Assembly: GCF_013744875.1 (NCBI RefSeq)
Contig: NZ_CP059399.1
Location: 5,952,001-6,016,000 of the forward strand
Length of the DNA stretch: 64,000 nt
Source of the DNA: Nocardia huaxiensis
GTDB lineage: Bacteria > Actinomycetota > Actinomycetes > Mycobacteriales > Mycobacteriaceae
Direction of reading: 5' to 3'
Under the pieces are notes generated by a model. The model saw nothing but the letters and a program-made list of their open reading frames with translations, did no database searches and was not told the DNA's origin. How positions within the stretch are numbered: position 1 is the stretch's first letter; each line of letters begins with the position of its first letter. Below are positions 27,207 to 36,387 of this stretch, piece after piece. The translations under genes and the position numbers were made by a program.

Positions 27207-29393
27207 GTGGCCGGTAAGCAGGCTGGAATCGTGCTCGCGCTGCTCGCCGCGCTCATGCTCACGGCAGCGCCCGGCGCCGCGCAGCCGGAGCCGGCCGTCG
27301 AGGTGCGGTCCTTCGAAACCCTCTGCACGCCTGAAGAACTGGTTGGCATCACCGGTTTGGCGACTGTCGGCGGCACCGTGTACGCCACTGTCACCACGGC
27401 GGCCGGCGTGCGGATTGCCGAGGTGAATCTCCCCGATTGCGGCGTGCGCCGGTGGCTGGATCTACCCGACGCGACAGCCGATACCGAAGCCGTCGCCGGG
27501 CGCACCCCCGGCGGCAGCCCGCATCTGTGGCTGGCGGACGGCGGCGTCAATCGGCGCGCCGACGCGGTGACATTGACGCGACTGAATACGCGCACCGGGG
27601 TGAGCGCGGCGTACCGGCTGCCATTGGGTGCCGATCTCGCCGAACGGCATGTGAGCGCCGTACTCGTCGAATCCACCGGGCGGCCTGTCGTCGTGACCAC
27701 CGAATCCAGCGGGCGCACTGTACTTTTCGCGCCGCGCGGGCACCCATCGCTGGATACGCTGACCGAGGATCTGACGCTGTGGCCGATCGGCGAGGTGGAC
27801 CTGTCGACGCGCGGGGCGAGTCCGTTCGCGGAGGTCGTCCTCGGTGGCGCGGTCAATGCCGAGGGCACCGTGGCAGCCCTGCGGACCGCCGAATTCCTCT
27901 ATCTGTTCCCCATGTCCGGCGCGAACGCGGCCGACGCGGTGACCGCCGCGCCGCCGATCCCGATACCCATCCCTGCCGAAATCAGCGGTGAGGCAGTGAC
28001 ATTCACCGCCGACGGCGATCTACTGCTCGGGTCGTTCGCGCTGGACGGCCGGGCCGCGCCCCTGCTCGTCTTTCGCGATGCCACCGAATTCGCCGCTCCC
28101 CTCCCCTATTTCGAACCCGGATGGTCGCAGCGCCTTTCGGAGCTGCTCGGAGTATGGGCGATCGAGCTGGCGCCGTTCTGGTTCATTCTCGGTTCCTTCG
28201 TCTTCGCCTTCTTCCTGGCCGGGATCACCGGCCTGGCCTTCCTGACCAGCCGTCCTGCACCCACCGGGTTCTCGAAATCGTTCCAGGACATGGGATTGCC
28301 GGTGCTGCCGGTCACCCGGCACCGGGGCGTGGCGCGCCTGTTCGCGCTGGCCACCGAAACGCGCGGGGAGGCGTCGACGGTGACGGTGCGCTGGTTCGGA
28401 CCCGCGAGCCTGTCCATGCGGCTGACCCACGCGCTGTTCGCCGCGACCGTGCGGCCGAGCCTGAATGTGGCGGTGGCACTGGCCAATCTGCTGCATGTCC
28501 CGAAACCACTGCTGGCCATCGGCACTCGCCTGGAATGGGCGGCCCGGCTCATCCCGACGCCACTGGGCACTCACCGTCGCGGCGTGGAGTTCGAGCGGTT
28601 CCGCGCCGAATGGGTGTGGCACGCACTATGTCCCGATCCCGGGACGCACGACTCCGTGATCGTCTGGTTCCACGGCGGCGCGTTCGTCTCCTGCGGGCTG
28701 AACACCCATCGCCGGTTGGTGGCCAAGATCGCCCGCAGCGCCGAGGCGCCGGTGCTCAATGTGGCCTACCGGCAGCTGCCGAGGGCCCATCTCATCGATG
28801 CCGTCGAGGACGGGCTCACCGCCTACCGGCATCTGCTCGACCGCGGTTTCGCACCGGAACGCATTCTGCTGGCCGGAGATTCGACCGGGGCGGGGCTGGC
28901 GTTCGCGGTCGCGCTCACCTCCCGCGACGTGGGGTTGCCGGTACCGGGAGGCGGCATCATCGCCCTGTCGCCCTGGGCCGATTACGATTCCGGCGCGCGG
29001 CTGGCGCACCTCAACAACGGCCGCGATCCGGCGTTGTCGGCGCAGGCGCTCGCGGTCCCGGTGCGCTGGGGATTCGCACCCGATGGCGCGGTGGACCCGC
29101 GCTGGTCGCCGGTGAATCACGATTTCACCACTCTCCCACCGGTATTGATCCAGGTCGGCTCCACCGAGGTGCTGCTGGCCGATGTGGAACAGCTGGCGCG
29201 CCGCTGCGACGAAGCCCACGTGCAGTGCACCGTGCAGATCTGGGACCGCTGTGTGCACGTCTTCCCGGCCTGTTCGGACGTGCTGCCGGAGGCCCGGTAC
29301 GCCATCGGCGCGATCGGCGCGTTCGCGCAGCGGGCCCTGCGGCCCGCGCCGCCCGAGGAGGCCGAACTCGGCGAACTCAGCGCCGCGCCATAG
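27207..29393 (+). CDS. Exported domain - membrane segment - HSL-family esterase fusion
   Basis: 728 aa from GTG 27207. Residues 1-25 form a signal peptide ending AAPGAAQ. Residues about 30-310 are a Gly/Thr-rich beta domain, possibly a propeller (GITGLATVGGTVYATV, GEAVTFTADGDLLLGSFALD). FWFILGSFVFAFFLAGITGL (about 323-345) is a membrane helix. The rest is a hormone-sensitive-lipase-type alpha/beta hydrolase with HGGA (about 490), GDSTGAG (about 557) and CVHVFP (His about 682). The frame is uninterrupted. Predicted topology puts the beta domain outside and the esterase inside. Substrate unknown; it is the head of a plus-strand run with the MetE-like gene. Confidence 0.75.
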   Translation: MAGKQAGIVLALLAALMLTAAPGAAQPEPAVEVRSFETLCTPEELVGITGLATVGGTVYATVTTAAGVRIAEVNLPDCGVRRWLDLPDATADTEAVAGRTPGGSPHLWLADGGVNRRADAVTLTRLNTRTGVSAAYRLPLGADLAERHVSAVLVESTGRPVVVTTESSGRTVLFAPRGHPSLDTLTEDLTLWPIGEVDLSTRGASPFAEVVLGGAVNAEGTVAALRTAEFLYLFPMSGANAADAVTAAPPIPIPIPAEISGEAVTFTADGDLLLGSFALDGRAAPLLVFRDATEFAAPLPYFEPGWSQRLSELLGVWAIELAPFWFILGSFVFAFFLAGITGLAFLTSRPAPTGFSKSFQDMGLPVLPVTRHRGVARLFALATETRGEASTVTVRWFGPASLSMRLTHALFAATVRPSLNVAVALANLLHVPKPLLAIGTRLEWAARLIPTPLGTHRRGVEFERFRAEWVWHALCPDPGTHDSVIVWFHGGAFVSCGLNTHRRLVAKIARSAEAPVLNVAYRQLPRAHLIDAVEDGLTAYRHLLDRGFAPERILLAGDSTGAGLAFAVALTSRDVGLPVPGGGIIALSPWADYDSGARLAHLNNGRDPALSAQALAVPVRWGFAPDGAVDPRWSPVNHDFTTLPPVLIQVGSTEVLLADVEQLARRCDEAHVQCTVQIWDRCVHVFPACSDVLPEARYAIGAIGAFAQRALRPAPPEEAELGELSAAP

Positions 29394-29476
29394 GGCAGGT
29401 CTGTTAACGTGATCTCGATCATAGGAACCGCACGTTCGTTCGGAAGGTTCGCTCGTGATGTCCAAGGTCCACCACT

Positions 29477-30553
29477 GTGACTGAGAAGCACTCCGCTCTC
29501 CCTGGCGTGCACCTCTGCGGCAGTCTTCCCTTCGAGCGAACCCGAGACGCGTTCCAGTGGATCGGAGCCGAGTTCGGGAACCACGTGCACCGGGTTCCGG
29601 ATGAAACCGGGGTCCGCGCGGGATTCATCTTCACCCAGCGGCCGTGCTTCGCCGACAATCCGGCGTTCGAACCCGCGGAGCCCGTTCCCGGACAGATGAT
29701 TCCACTGACCTGCGCGCGCCTGCGCGACGACACCGCACCCGCGGATGTGCGGTTCGAACGGTTCGGCTATGCGGACGCCGCCCGCGCCTCCTTCGACGCC
29801 TTCCGGCAGGCCAAACTCGACCAGGTGCTGCCGGGCGACGCGAAATTCCTCTTCCCCATTCCCAGTCCATTGACGCCGGTCGCCATCTTCGTGGCCCCTG
29901 AATCGCAGCTGGATGTGCTGCCCGCCTACACCGCGCGGCTGCGCGAGTCCGTGCACGAGATACTCGATGCGCTGCCGCACAGCGAGCTGGCGATCCAATG
30001 GGATGTGCCCGTCGAGGTCGTCAGCTGGGAGGGCATGATGCCCAACCCCCTGCACACCAAGGCGCGACTGCTGGAATCGATGGTGGCCCTGGGCGATTGG
30101 ATCCCCAGCGATATCGAGCTGGGATACCACCTGTGCTACGGCAATTCGGAAACCTTCGCCCATCCCAGCGCCCCGGACACCTCCGGGCTGGCGGAAATCT
30201 GGTCCGGCCTGCACGCGCGGGTGTCGCGGCCGATCGATTTCGTGCACCTGTCGGTGCCCCTCGAATGGCGCACGCCCGAGCATTTCCGGTCCTTGGCCAC
30301 AGTCGATTTCGACGCGGACACCGAACTTTTCCTGGGCCTGGTGCATCATCAGGACGGCGTGGCCGGAGCCCGGCAGCGCGCGCAGGCCGCGGCGCAGGTC
30401 ATCGACCATCCCTTCGGCATCTCCACCGAATGCGGCATGGGGCGGTACGGGTCGGAGGAAAAGTTCCGCCTATCGGTGGCGGCGCTGAAAGCCTTGGCCG
30501 AGGAGAGATCTCACCACGACGGTTCGGGAAGCGGAAGGTGCTCGAGCATATGA
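29477..30553 (+). CDS. UROD/MetE-like zinc protein
   Basis: 358 aa, start GTG 29477. It resembles the catalytic half of cobalamin-independent methionine synthase: LPGVHLCGSLPFE at the N-terminus, GYHLCYGN (about 215-222, His-x-Cys) and STECGMGRYG (about 315-324) supply the zinc-site His, Cys, Cys. It lacks the MetE N-terminal half, so it probably transfers alkyl groups from a different donor or has another role. It overlaps the next gene by 4 bp (ATGA). Confidence 0.72.
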   Translation: MTEKHSALPGVHLCGSLPFERTRDAFQWIGAEFGNHVHRVPDETGVRAGFIFTQRPCFADNPAFEPAEPVPGQMIPLTCARLRDDTAPADVRFERFGYADAARASFDAFRQAKLDQVLPGDAKFLFPIPSPLTPVAIFVAPESQLDVLPAYTARLRESVHEILDALPHSELAIQWDVPVEVVSWEGMMPNPLHTKARLLESMVALGDWIPSDIELGYHLCYGNSETFAHPSAPDTSGLAEIWSGLHARVSRPIDFVHLSVPLEWRTPEHFRSLATVDFDADTELFLGLVHHQDGVAGARQRAQAAAQVIDHPFGISTECGMGRYGSEEKFRLSVAALKALAEERSHHDGSGSGRCSSI

Positions 30554-31614
30554 AAACCACAGTGGGCGGGTTGTTCACCGGCGTCGCCGCCGCGGCGCTC
30601 GCACTCCTCACCAGTGTCCTGCTGATTCCCGCACCCGTCGCGGCGGCGTCGACGGTGGAATGCCGGGCCTACCCGTCGATCCCGGTGGCGCTGGAGGCCG
30701 GGGCGCCGAAGTCCTTCCAGGTATGGGGCGAATTATGTGCGCGGGCCGCTGATCTGGTGGACGGGCAGACCGTGCAGTTGCTGCTGCACGGGGCGTACTA
30801 CAGCCATTCCTATTGGAACCCGGACTACGACAATGGCTCGTACTCCTACGCCCGCAGTATGGCGGCCAAGGGAATTCCCACCTTCGCCATCGATCGGATC
30901 GGGCAGGGACAGAGCTCGCGCCCGCCGAGTGTCGACCTCAGCGTGCAGGACGACGCACTGGTGGTGCATCAGATCGTGCGGGCGTTGAAGTCGGGCAGCA
31001 TCGGGGAGACCGCGTTCGGCCCGGTCATCGGCGTCGGGCATTCGGTGGGGTCCATTGTCGCCTGGCAGGAGGCGGTGACCTACCGCGATCTGGCGGGGGT
31101 GATCATCACCGGCATGCTGCACGTGGTGCCGCTGCACACCGGAGTGCTCACCGCCGGAACCAACTTCCGGCCGGCCTTCCTCGATCCGCAGTTCCGCGAC
31201 GCGAACCTCGACGCCGGATATCTGACCACCGCCGGAGGCAGCCGCGCACAGCTGTTCTACAACCCGGGCGACGCGGGCTCGGGCATCGTCGCCTGGGACG
31301 AAGCGCACAAGGACGCGACGCCGATGGCGGAGTTCGCGGGCGCGTTCACCTACGCCACCACCGATCTCACGCGCGCCATCGAGGTGCCGGTGTTGATCAT
31401 CCAGGGGCAGAACGACTTTCTGCTGTGTGGCACCGGGGCCGCGGACTGTTCCTCGGCCGCCGCCGTGCACGCGCTCGAAGCGGCCTACTATTCGCCGCAG
31501 GCCGGGTTGCAGGCGGTGGTGGTGCCGGGCTCCGGCCACAATGTGGCGCTCTCGGAGAACCGCGGGATGGCCGAGGAGGCCAGCGCTAGCTGGAGCCGGG
31601 CTTCCGTCCGATGA
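30550..31614 (+). CDS. Secreted alpha/beta hydrolase
   Basis: 354 aa. A signal peptide spans residues 1-33 (ALALLTSVLLIPAPVAAAS). The mature part has LLLHGAYYSHSYW (oxyanion region), nucleophile elbow GVGHSVGSIVAW and a C-terminal GSGHNVALSE (catalytic His), with two Cys in FLLCGTGAADCSS that may form a disulfide. It is translationally coupled to the MetE-like gene. Its 3' end overlaps the convergent methyltransferase gene by 29 bp. Substrate unknown. Confidence 0.82.
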   Translation: MKTTVGGLFTGVAAAALALLTSVLLIPAPVAAASTVECRAYPSIPVALEAGAPKSFQVWGELCARAADLVDGQTVQLLLHGAYYSHSYWNPDYDNGSYSYARSMAAKGIPTFAIDRIGQGQSSRPPSVDLSVQDDALVVHQIVRALKSGSIGETAFGPVIGVGHSVGSIVAWQEAVTYRDLAGVIITGMLHVVPLHTGVLTAGTNFRPAFLDPQFRDANLDAGYLTTAGGSRAQLFYNPGDAGSGIVAWDEAHKDATPMAEFAGAFTYATTDLTRAIEVPVLIIQGQNDFLLCGTGAADCSSAAAVHALEAAYYSPQAGLQAVVVPGSGHNVALSENRGMAEEASASWSRASVR

Positions 31615-32377
31615 CGCCGTAGGTCACCAGACCGGTTTGCGGTAGGTCGGGGGCGAGCCAATCCTGAATGGTCGTCACCCCCGGCTCCAGCACCTCGAAG
31701 CCCGCCAGGAACTCGGAAACCTGCTCGGCCGACCGCCAGACGATCGGGTGGGCGGAGACGCTGGTGGCGGCGGTGACCTGCCGAATGAATTCGGGATCGC
31801 TGGTGAGGGAACTCTGGGTGATCGCGATATAGCTGCCCGGCGCCATGCGATCGCGCAGCCGGGACACGATCCAGGCGGGGTCGTCGGCGTCGGCGATGAA
31901 GGGCAGCACTCCAACCAGCAGCACTGCCACGGGCTCAGCGAAATTCACGAGGGCGCGTTCCTGTGCCTCGTCCAGGATGGCGTCGGGGTCGCAGAGGTCA
32001 CCCAGGATCGCGGCGACGCCCGGAATGCCGGAATACAGTCCCTCCCAGTGGGTTACCACCACCGGATCGTGATCGACATAGGCGACGCGGCCATCGGGGT
32101 GGATGGCCTGCACCGTGTCGTGCACGGTCGGTTCGATCGGCATGCCCGCGCCCATGTCCAGGAACTGCCGCACCCCGTTCTGCGCCGCCAGGCGCGCCGA
32201 ACCCGTCAGGAACTGGCGGCTGAACCACGCCATCGTCTTGGTGTCCGGGGCGAGCGACATCATGTCGTCCGCGAGTTTCTGGTCCACGCCGAAGGCGTCC
32301 TTACCGCCCAGCAAGTGGTTCAGCACCCGCGCCGAGGTGGATTTTCGTGGATCGAAACCCTTGGGCGACGTGCTCAC
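31586..32377 (-). CDS. SAM-dependent methyltransferase (DUF574-like)
   Basis: 263 aa, start GTG 32377 (MSTSPKGFDP). Family blocks: ARVLNHLLGGKDAFGVDQ, NGVRQFLDMGAGMPIEPTVH (SAM loop), VAYVDHDPVVVTHWE and GDLCDPDAIL. Such proteins are numerous in actinomycetes and their substrates are unknown. It is 64 bp from the RraA-like gene on the same strand. Confidence 0.82.
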   Translation of the reverse strand: MSTSPKGFDPRKSTSARVLNHLLGGKDAFGVDQKLADDMMSLAPDTKTMAWFSRQFLTGSARLAAQNGVRQFLDMGAGMPIEPTVHDTVQAIHPDGRVAYVDHDPVVVTHWEGLYSGIPGVAAILGDLCDPDAILDEAQERALVNFAEPVAVLLVGVLPFIADADDPAWIVSRLRDRMAPGSYIAITQSSLTSDPEFIRQVTAATSVSAHPIVWRSAEQVSEFLAGFEVLEPGVTTIQDWLAPDLPQTGLVTYGVIGRKPGSS

Positions 32378-32441
32378 AATGAATACGGTATCGCCCTGAG
32401 GCCCGAATCGAAGCCGAATCGGAGCGGGTGCACCGTCGCTG

Positions 32442-33101
32442 TCAATCCAGGAACCGCAGCCTGGAGGGCTCGCCCTTGCCCAGGGCCGCCGCGTGGGCGG
32501 CAACATTCAAGCCAGCACTCAGCGACTGCCCCGCGTTCAGTCGTGCCACGAGCGCGGCCTCCGCTGTCTTGACGGCCGCAGCCGCATCGAGCAGGCGGTC
32601 GGCCTGTTCGGGGTCGAGCACGATGATCCCCTCGTCGTCGGCCAGGATGAGATCACCCGGATCCACTCGAATACCGCCGCAGGTCACCGGAATTCGGAGC
32701 TCGCCCGGTGCGGCGGTGGCGCCCGCCATGGGAGTGACGAAGCGGCTGTAGATCGGCAGCGGGCAGTCCCGCACATAGCCGATATCCCGGTATCCGCCGT
32801 CGACGATGATGCCCGCGAGCCCGCGCACCAGGGCGCCGCGCGCGAAAAGCTCACCGGCATAAGCCAGTTCCGCACCGCCGCCGTCGACCACGATGACCGC
32901 TCCGGGTTCGGCTTCCTCGATGGCCCGCAGCACGCCGAAGAAGTCTCCGCGGCAGCGCACCGTGAATGCCGGTCCGAGGATGCGGGTTTGGGCCGAGCGC
33001 GGCCGAATCGCACTGTCCATCACCCGAATCGACTTGTCCGCATCACAGATGGCCGTGGTGTCCACCGCCTCGAACTTCGCAACCAACCGGTCGATCCCCA
33101 T
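32442..33101 (-). CDS. RraA-family protein (aldolase/dimethylmenaquinone methyltransferase-like fold)
   Basis: 219 aa from ATG 33101. Conserved RraA-fold blocks: DTTAICDADKS, GPAFTVRCRGDFFGVLRAIE, VIVVDGGGAELAYAGELFA and GIIVDGGYRDI. The Gly-x-x-Arg-Asp motif is the metal and substrate site in HMG/CHA aldolases, so an aldolase is more likely than an RNase E inhibitor in this lineage. Next to a methyltransferase and divergent from a truncated globin; no pathway evident. Confidence 0.78.
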   Translation of the reverse strand: MGIDRLVAKFEAVDTTAICDADKSIRVMDSAIRPRSAQTRILGPAFTVRCRGDFFGVLRAIEEAEPGAVIVVDGGGAELAYAGELFARGALVRGLAGIIVDGGYRDIGYVRDCPLPIYSRFVTPMAGATAAPGELRIPVTCGGIRVDPGDLILADDEGIIVLDPEQADRLLDAAAAVKTAEAALVARLNAGQSLSAGLNVAAHAAALGKGEPSRLRFLD

Positions 33102-33210
33102 GCGTGACGCCCCTTCCCGAGCCTGACTCGACGGTTTCCGGACCCCCTGTGGCGGTCCGAGGTTAGCCTGAAACGGCACCGATCATCGCAACTCAGGAAC
33201 GAGTCGAGCC

Positions 33211-33642
33211 ATGGTGAGTCTGTTCGAGTTCGCCGGCGGCACCGAAGCCCTGCACCGCCTGGAGGAGATCTTCTACGACAAGGCCCTCGCCGACCCCGTC
33301 CTGCGCCCCCTCTTCCCCGCCCGCGTCCCCACCCACGTCGACCACCTCACCTGGTTCACCGCCGAATCCTTCGGCGGCCCAGCCCGTTTCACCCGAGAAC
33401 TGGGCTTCGCCCACATCATCGACGTCCACCGCGGCCTGAAAATCACCGACGAACAACGCCGGCGCTTCGTCGACGTCTACCTCTCCGCCCTCGACGAGGC
33501 CGGCCTCCCCGAAGACGAGAAGTTCCGCTCCGCCATCCGCGAACACGTCGAATTCGGAGCCCAGGTAGCCCAGCAGAACTCCCACGCCGAATCCGACGAA
33601 GACCTCCACCCCCTCCGCGAGGTCCCGCACTGGACCTGGTGA
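33211..33642 (+). CDS. glbO: Truncated hemoglobin, group II-like
   Basis: 143-aa 2-on-2 globin. LFEFAGGTEALHRLEEIFYD (helices A-B with the B10-type Tyr), then DPVLRPLFP, HVDHLTWFTAESFGG and HIIDVHRGLKIT (proximal-His region) match group II globins such as GlbO. Likely binds heme and O2 or NO. The gene uses an unusually C-rich codon pattern (runs of CTC/CCC/GCC). The symbol is by similarity to trHbO; orthology is not proven. Confidence 0.8.
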   Translation: MVSLFEFAGGTEALHRLEEIFYDKALADPVLRPLFPARVPTHVDHLTWFTAESFGGPARFTRELGFAHIIDVHRGLKITDEQRRRFVDVYLSALDEAGLPEDEKFRSAIREHVEFGAQVAQQNSHAESDEDLHPLREVPHWTW

Positions 33643-33682
33643 CTTCAGCTATCCCAGTTCCCGGCGCGAGCAGCCTCCCGCG

Positions 33683-34303
33683 TCACCGGAGCAGGGCGTG
33701 GCACAGGGTGTCGGCCAGCCATGCGGTGATCTCGTCGGCGGTCCAGCCTCGGTCCTGGAGGAACCAGCGGGGCTCGTTGGAGTTCAGTGCGCAGAGGATG
33801 TCGGCGGCCTTGTCCACCTCGAGGCCCTCGCGCAGCCAGCCCGCGTCGCGCCAGTGCCGAACCCACATGACGCTTCCGGCCCGGCGTTCCTCATCGATTG
33901 TGCGGGCGAAGGACGACAGCGCGGCGTCGGTGTCGCGCGAGGCCAGCAGCACCCGCAGCAGCGGATCGACCCGCGCTGAGATCATCTGGGCCAGTTCGGC
34001 ATAGGCGGTCATGGCCTCGACGGGACCAGGGGCGGCGACCACCGCCTGCGCCTCCGGCCGCTGCGCGAGCGGCACCTGTTCGTCGTCGCCGACCAGCATG
34101 GTGTCGTACACCGCTTTCAGGAGTCCGGCTTTGCCGCCGAAGGCTTTGTAGATCGTCTCCTGCGATACCCCGGCCTCCTCGGCGATGTGCCTGATGGTGG
34201 TGCCGGTGAACCCGTGCTTCACGAATGACGTACGCCCTGCGGTGAGCACCCGTGCTCGCGTCGCTCGCGCCGATGCGGTGCGGGCGCTGTTGTCGTAGGC
34301 CAC
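33683..34303 (-). CDS. TetR-family regulator
   Basis: 206 aa. The N-terminal HTH reads FTGTTIRHIAEEAGVSQETI followed by YKAFGGKAGLLKAVYD, standard for TetR. The start codon is 91 bp from the divergent SnoaL-like gene, with inverted ACTGTA repeats between, so it likely represses the SnoaL-GNAT-transporter-glycosyltransferase run and itself. Confidence 0.92.
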   Translation of the reverse strand: MAYDNSARTASARATRARVLTAGRTSFVKHGFTGTTIRHIAEEAGVSQETIYKAFGGKAGLLKAVYDTMLVGDDEQVPLAQRPEAQAVVAAPGPVEAMTAYAELAQMISARVDPLLRVLLASRDTDAALSSFARTIDEERRAGSVMWVRHWRDAGWLREGLEVDKAADILCALNSNEPRWFLQDRGWTADEITAWLADTLCHALLR

Positions 34304-34342
34304 CTGATCTCCGGGTCGGTAGGGGGTTGCGCGGCATTTGGG

Positions 34343-34371
34343 TACAGCCTACTGTATTCATTAATTACAGT
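34343..34371. promoter_or_regulatory. Nested ACTGTA inverted repeats, candidate TetR operator
   Basis: TACAG-CCTA-CTGTA (34343-34356) overlaps ACTGTA-N9-TACAGT (34351-34371). The AT-rich core would also hold the promoter. It lies between divergent TetR and SnoaL genes. Confidence 0.5.
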
Positions 34372-34394
34372 TCACTGCATCGAAAGGTTCGGCC

Positions 34395-34925
34395 ATGTCC
34401 ACCACTGTTTCGCGGATCGATATGGCCGATCTCGCCGAACGCGCGATTCACGCTGTCCTCGCGGGAACCGTTGCCGACCTCGCGACGCTCGTCCATACCG
34501 GCGCCGTCAATCGGGAGGCCAGCGCCGAGCCGCCTGCGACTCGCGGCGCCGGGCCGACGGCTTTCCACGCGACCGGGGAATGGCTGCGCGCGGCGTTCAG
34601 CGAGCTCGCCTGGACCACCGAGCGTGAGGTCGTCGAGGGCGAGCTCGTCGTCACCTATGGGACGCTCTCGGGTCGCCACACGGGTGACTTCGTCGTCTGG
34701 ACCCCGGACGGCAGCGTCGAGCGGGCGTTCGCGCCGACCGGCAGGACCTTCACCATTCGACAGGTCCACTTCCAGCGGATCGCCGACGGACTGGTCCTCG
34801 AACACTGGGCGGTTCGCGACGACCAGGGCATGGCTGTGCAGCTCGGCTGGATTCCGCCCACCCCCGGCTTCCTGCTGCGCTGTCACCGGGCCACGAAGCG
34901 AGCACGCCGCGCCGCGCGGGTCTGA
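34395..34925 (+). CDS. SnoaL-like (NTF2-fold) protein
   Basis: 176 aa with the cone-shaped NTF2-like pattern: an N-terminal helix (DLAERAIHAVLAGTVADLAT), then beta strands including REVVEGELVVTYGTLSG and FTIRQVHFQRIADGLVLEHW. This resembles the ester-cyclase/SnoaL group. No catalytic set can be asserted. First gene of a plus-strand run ending with the glycosyltransferase at 37523. Confidence 0.75.
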   Translation: MSTTVSRIDMADLAERAIHAVLAGTVADLATLVHTGAVNREASAEPPATRGAGPTAFHATGEWLRAAFSELAWTTEREVVEGELVVTYGTLSGRHTGDFVVWTPDGSVERAFAPTGRTFTIRQVHFQRIADGLVLEHWAVRDDQGMAVQLGWIPPTPGFLLRCHRATKRARRAARV

Positions 34926-34938
34926 CCGCGAGACCGGC

Positions 34939-35481
34939 ATGACCGACTTCGACATTGTGGCGCTGACCGCTCCGGCCGCGCTCGTCCATCGGGTCATCGA
35001 ACCGCTGCTGGACGAGTACGTGCGCTGGGTAGTGGATGAAATGGCCACGCGTGGTGTGGAATTCGACGACCACGCCGCCGTGGTGGAGCGTCACCAGCAC
35101 GCCTTTCGCGCGAAGCTGCCCGACCTGCTCGGGCCACGCGGGCGGCTGCTGGTCGCGTACACCGGCGGCGACGCGGTCGGCCTCTGCGCGCTCGAACCGA
35201 TCGACGCCACCGTCGCCGAGATCAAACGCACCTATGTACGCCCCGCCGCCCGGCGCGCCGGCATCGCCCGGACCATGCTCGAACAGCTGCTTACAGACGC
35301 GACCGCCCTCGGATACCGGACCGCGCGACTGGAAACCGCCAGGTTCATGACCGAAGCGAATAACCTCTATCTCACACTGGGATTCACCGATATCCCGATC
35401 TTCGACACCGCAGAGGCCCGCCTGTCCGGATTCGAGCCCCAGGTGAGATTCATGCAACGACACCTTCTCGATGATCGGTGA
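34939..35481 (+). CDS. GNAT-family acetyltransferase
   Basis: 180 aa from ATG 34939, 13 bp after the SnoaL gene. Motif A is IKRTYVRPAARRAGIARTML, the acetyl-CoA pyrophosphate loop, and motif B is ETARFMTEANNLYLTLGFTD. The substrate is unknown. It is followed 3 bp later by the transporter gene, consistent with one transcript. Confidence 0.88.
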   Translation: MTDFDIVALTAPAALVHRVIEPLLDEYVRWVVDEMATRGVEFDDHAAVVERHQHAFRAKLPDLLGPRGRLLVAYTGGDAVGLCALEPIDATVAEIKRTYVRPAARRAGIARTMLEQLLTDATALGYRTARLETARFMTEANNLYLTLGFTDIPIFDTAEARLSGFEPQVRFMQRHLLDDR

Positions 35482-35484
35482 TCC

Positions 35485-36387
35485 ATGAATTCCTCCGTAG
35501 TCTCCACGGCACTGCCACCGGCACTGGCCGTGATCATGTTCGGGCTCGGGCTCTCGCTCACCGTGGCCGATTTCGCCCGCGTCACCCGCGCCCCGAAGGC
35601 CGTCGCCATCGCGTTGACCTGCCAGGTGCTGGTATTGCCCGCGGTGGCTTTCGTCCTGGTGGGACTGTTCGATCTGCCACCGTTGCTCGCGGTGGGCATG
35701 ATGCTGCTCGCCGCCTCCCCCGGCGGCGCGACCGCGAATCTGTTCAGCCATCTGTTCCGGGGCGATGTGGCGCTCAATGTCACGCTGACCGCGGTCAATT
35801 CACTGCTGTGTGTGGTCACGGTGCCGCTGGTGACCAACCTGGCGATCGACCGCTTCGCCCACGACCAGGCCGCCGAACTGGGCTTGCAGTTCGGCAAGAC
35901 CATGCAGGTGATCGCGATCGTGCTCGTGCCCGTGCTGATCGGGATGTGGGTGCGCCGACGCGCACCGGGTTTCGCGGCCACCATGGATCGTCCGGTCCGC
36001 ATCGCCTCGATCGGGATCCTGGCGACTCTCGTGTTCGCGGCCATGCTCGCCGACCGCTCCGCGCTGGGCGGATACTTCCTCGACGTCGGCGCTGTCGCCG
36101 CGCTGTTCTGTGTGCTCAGCCTCGGCATCGGATACCTCGTGCCGCGCGGCTTCGGCATCGCCGCACCGCAGGCGATCGCCTCGTCGATGGAGATCGGCAT
36201 CCACAACAGCGCCGTCGCGATCACGCTGGCCGTCAGCGTCCTCGACAGCCCTCGCATCGCGGTGCCGGCCGCGGTGTACGCGGTGCTCATGACACCGCTG
36301 GCGGCCCTCGCCGGGACCGTCATCACGCGCACCCGCCTTGGCGCACAACGCGAGCCGGCCCCGTCGTCGCCGGGTGGGCCGGCATGA
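35485..36387 (+). CDS. Bile acid:sodium symporter (BASS) family transporter
   Basis: 300 aa, 9-10 helices. BASS signatures are MFGLGLSLTVADFARVTRAP, MMLLAASPGGATANLFSHLF and the crossover segment SSMEIGIHNSAVAITLAVSV. Probably a sodium-coupled organic anion carrier; its substrate is not inferable. It overlaps the glycosyltransferase start by 4 bp. Confidence 0.87.
   Translation: MNSSVVSTALPPALAVIMFGLGLSLTVADFARVTRAPKAVAIALTCQVLVLPAVAFVLVGLFDLPPLLAVGMMLLAASPGGATANLFSHLFRGDVALNVTLTAVNSLLCVVTVPLVTNLAIDRFAHDQAAELGLQFGKTMQVIAIVLVPVLIGMWVRRRAPGFAATMDRPVRIASIGILATLVFAAMLADRSALGGYFLDVGAVAALFCVLSLGIGYLVPRGFGIAAPQAIASSMEIGIHNSAVAITLAVSVLDSPRIAVPAAVYAVLMTPLAALAGTVITRTRLGAQREPAPSSPGGPA

Noticed and set aside
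29389..29407. Third copy of the CCATAG palindrome (CCATAGGGCAGGTCTGTTA)
   Set aside because: Only the left arm matches. It includes the stop codon of the esterase gene and the right arm is absent, so chance is more likely.
32442..33101. Annotation as RNase E inhibitor RraA
   Set aside because: The fold is shared with aldolases and the GGYRD metal motif is present. Inhibitor function is documented mainly for proteobacterial proteins.
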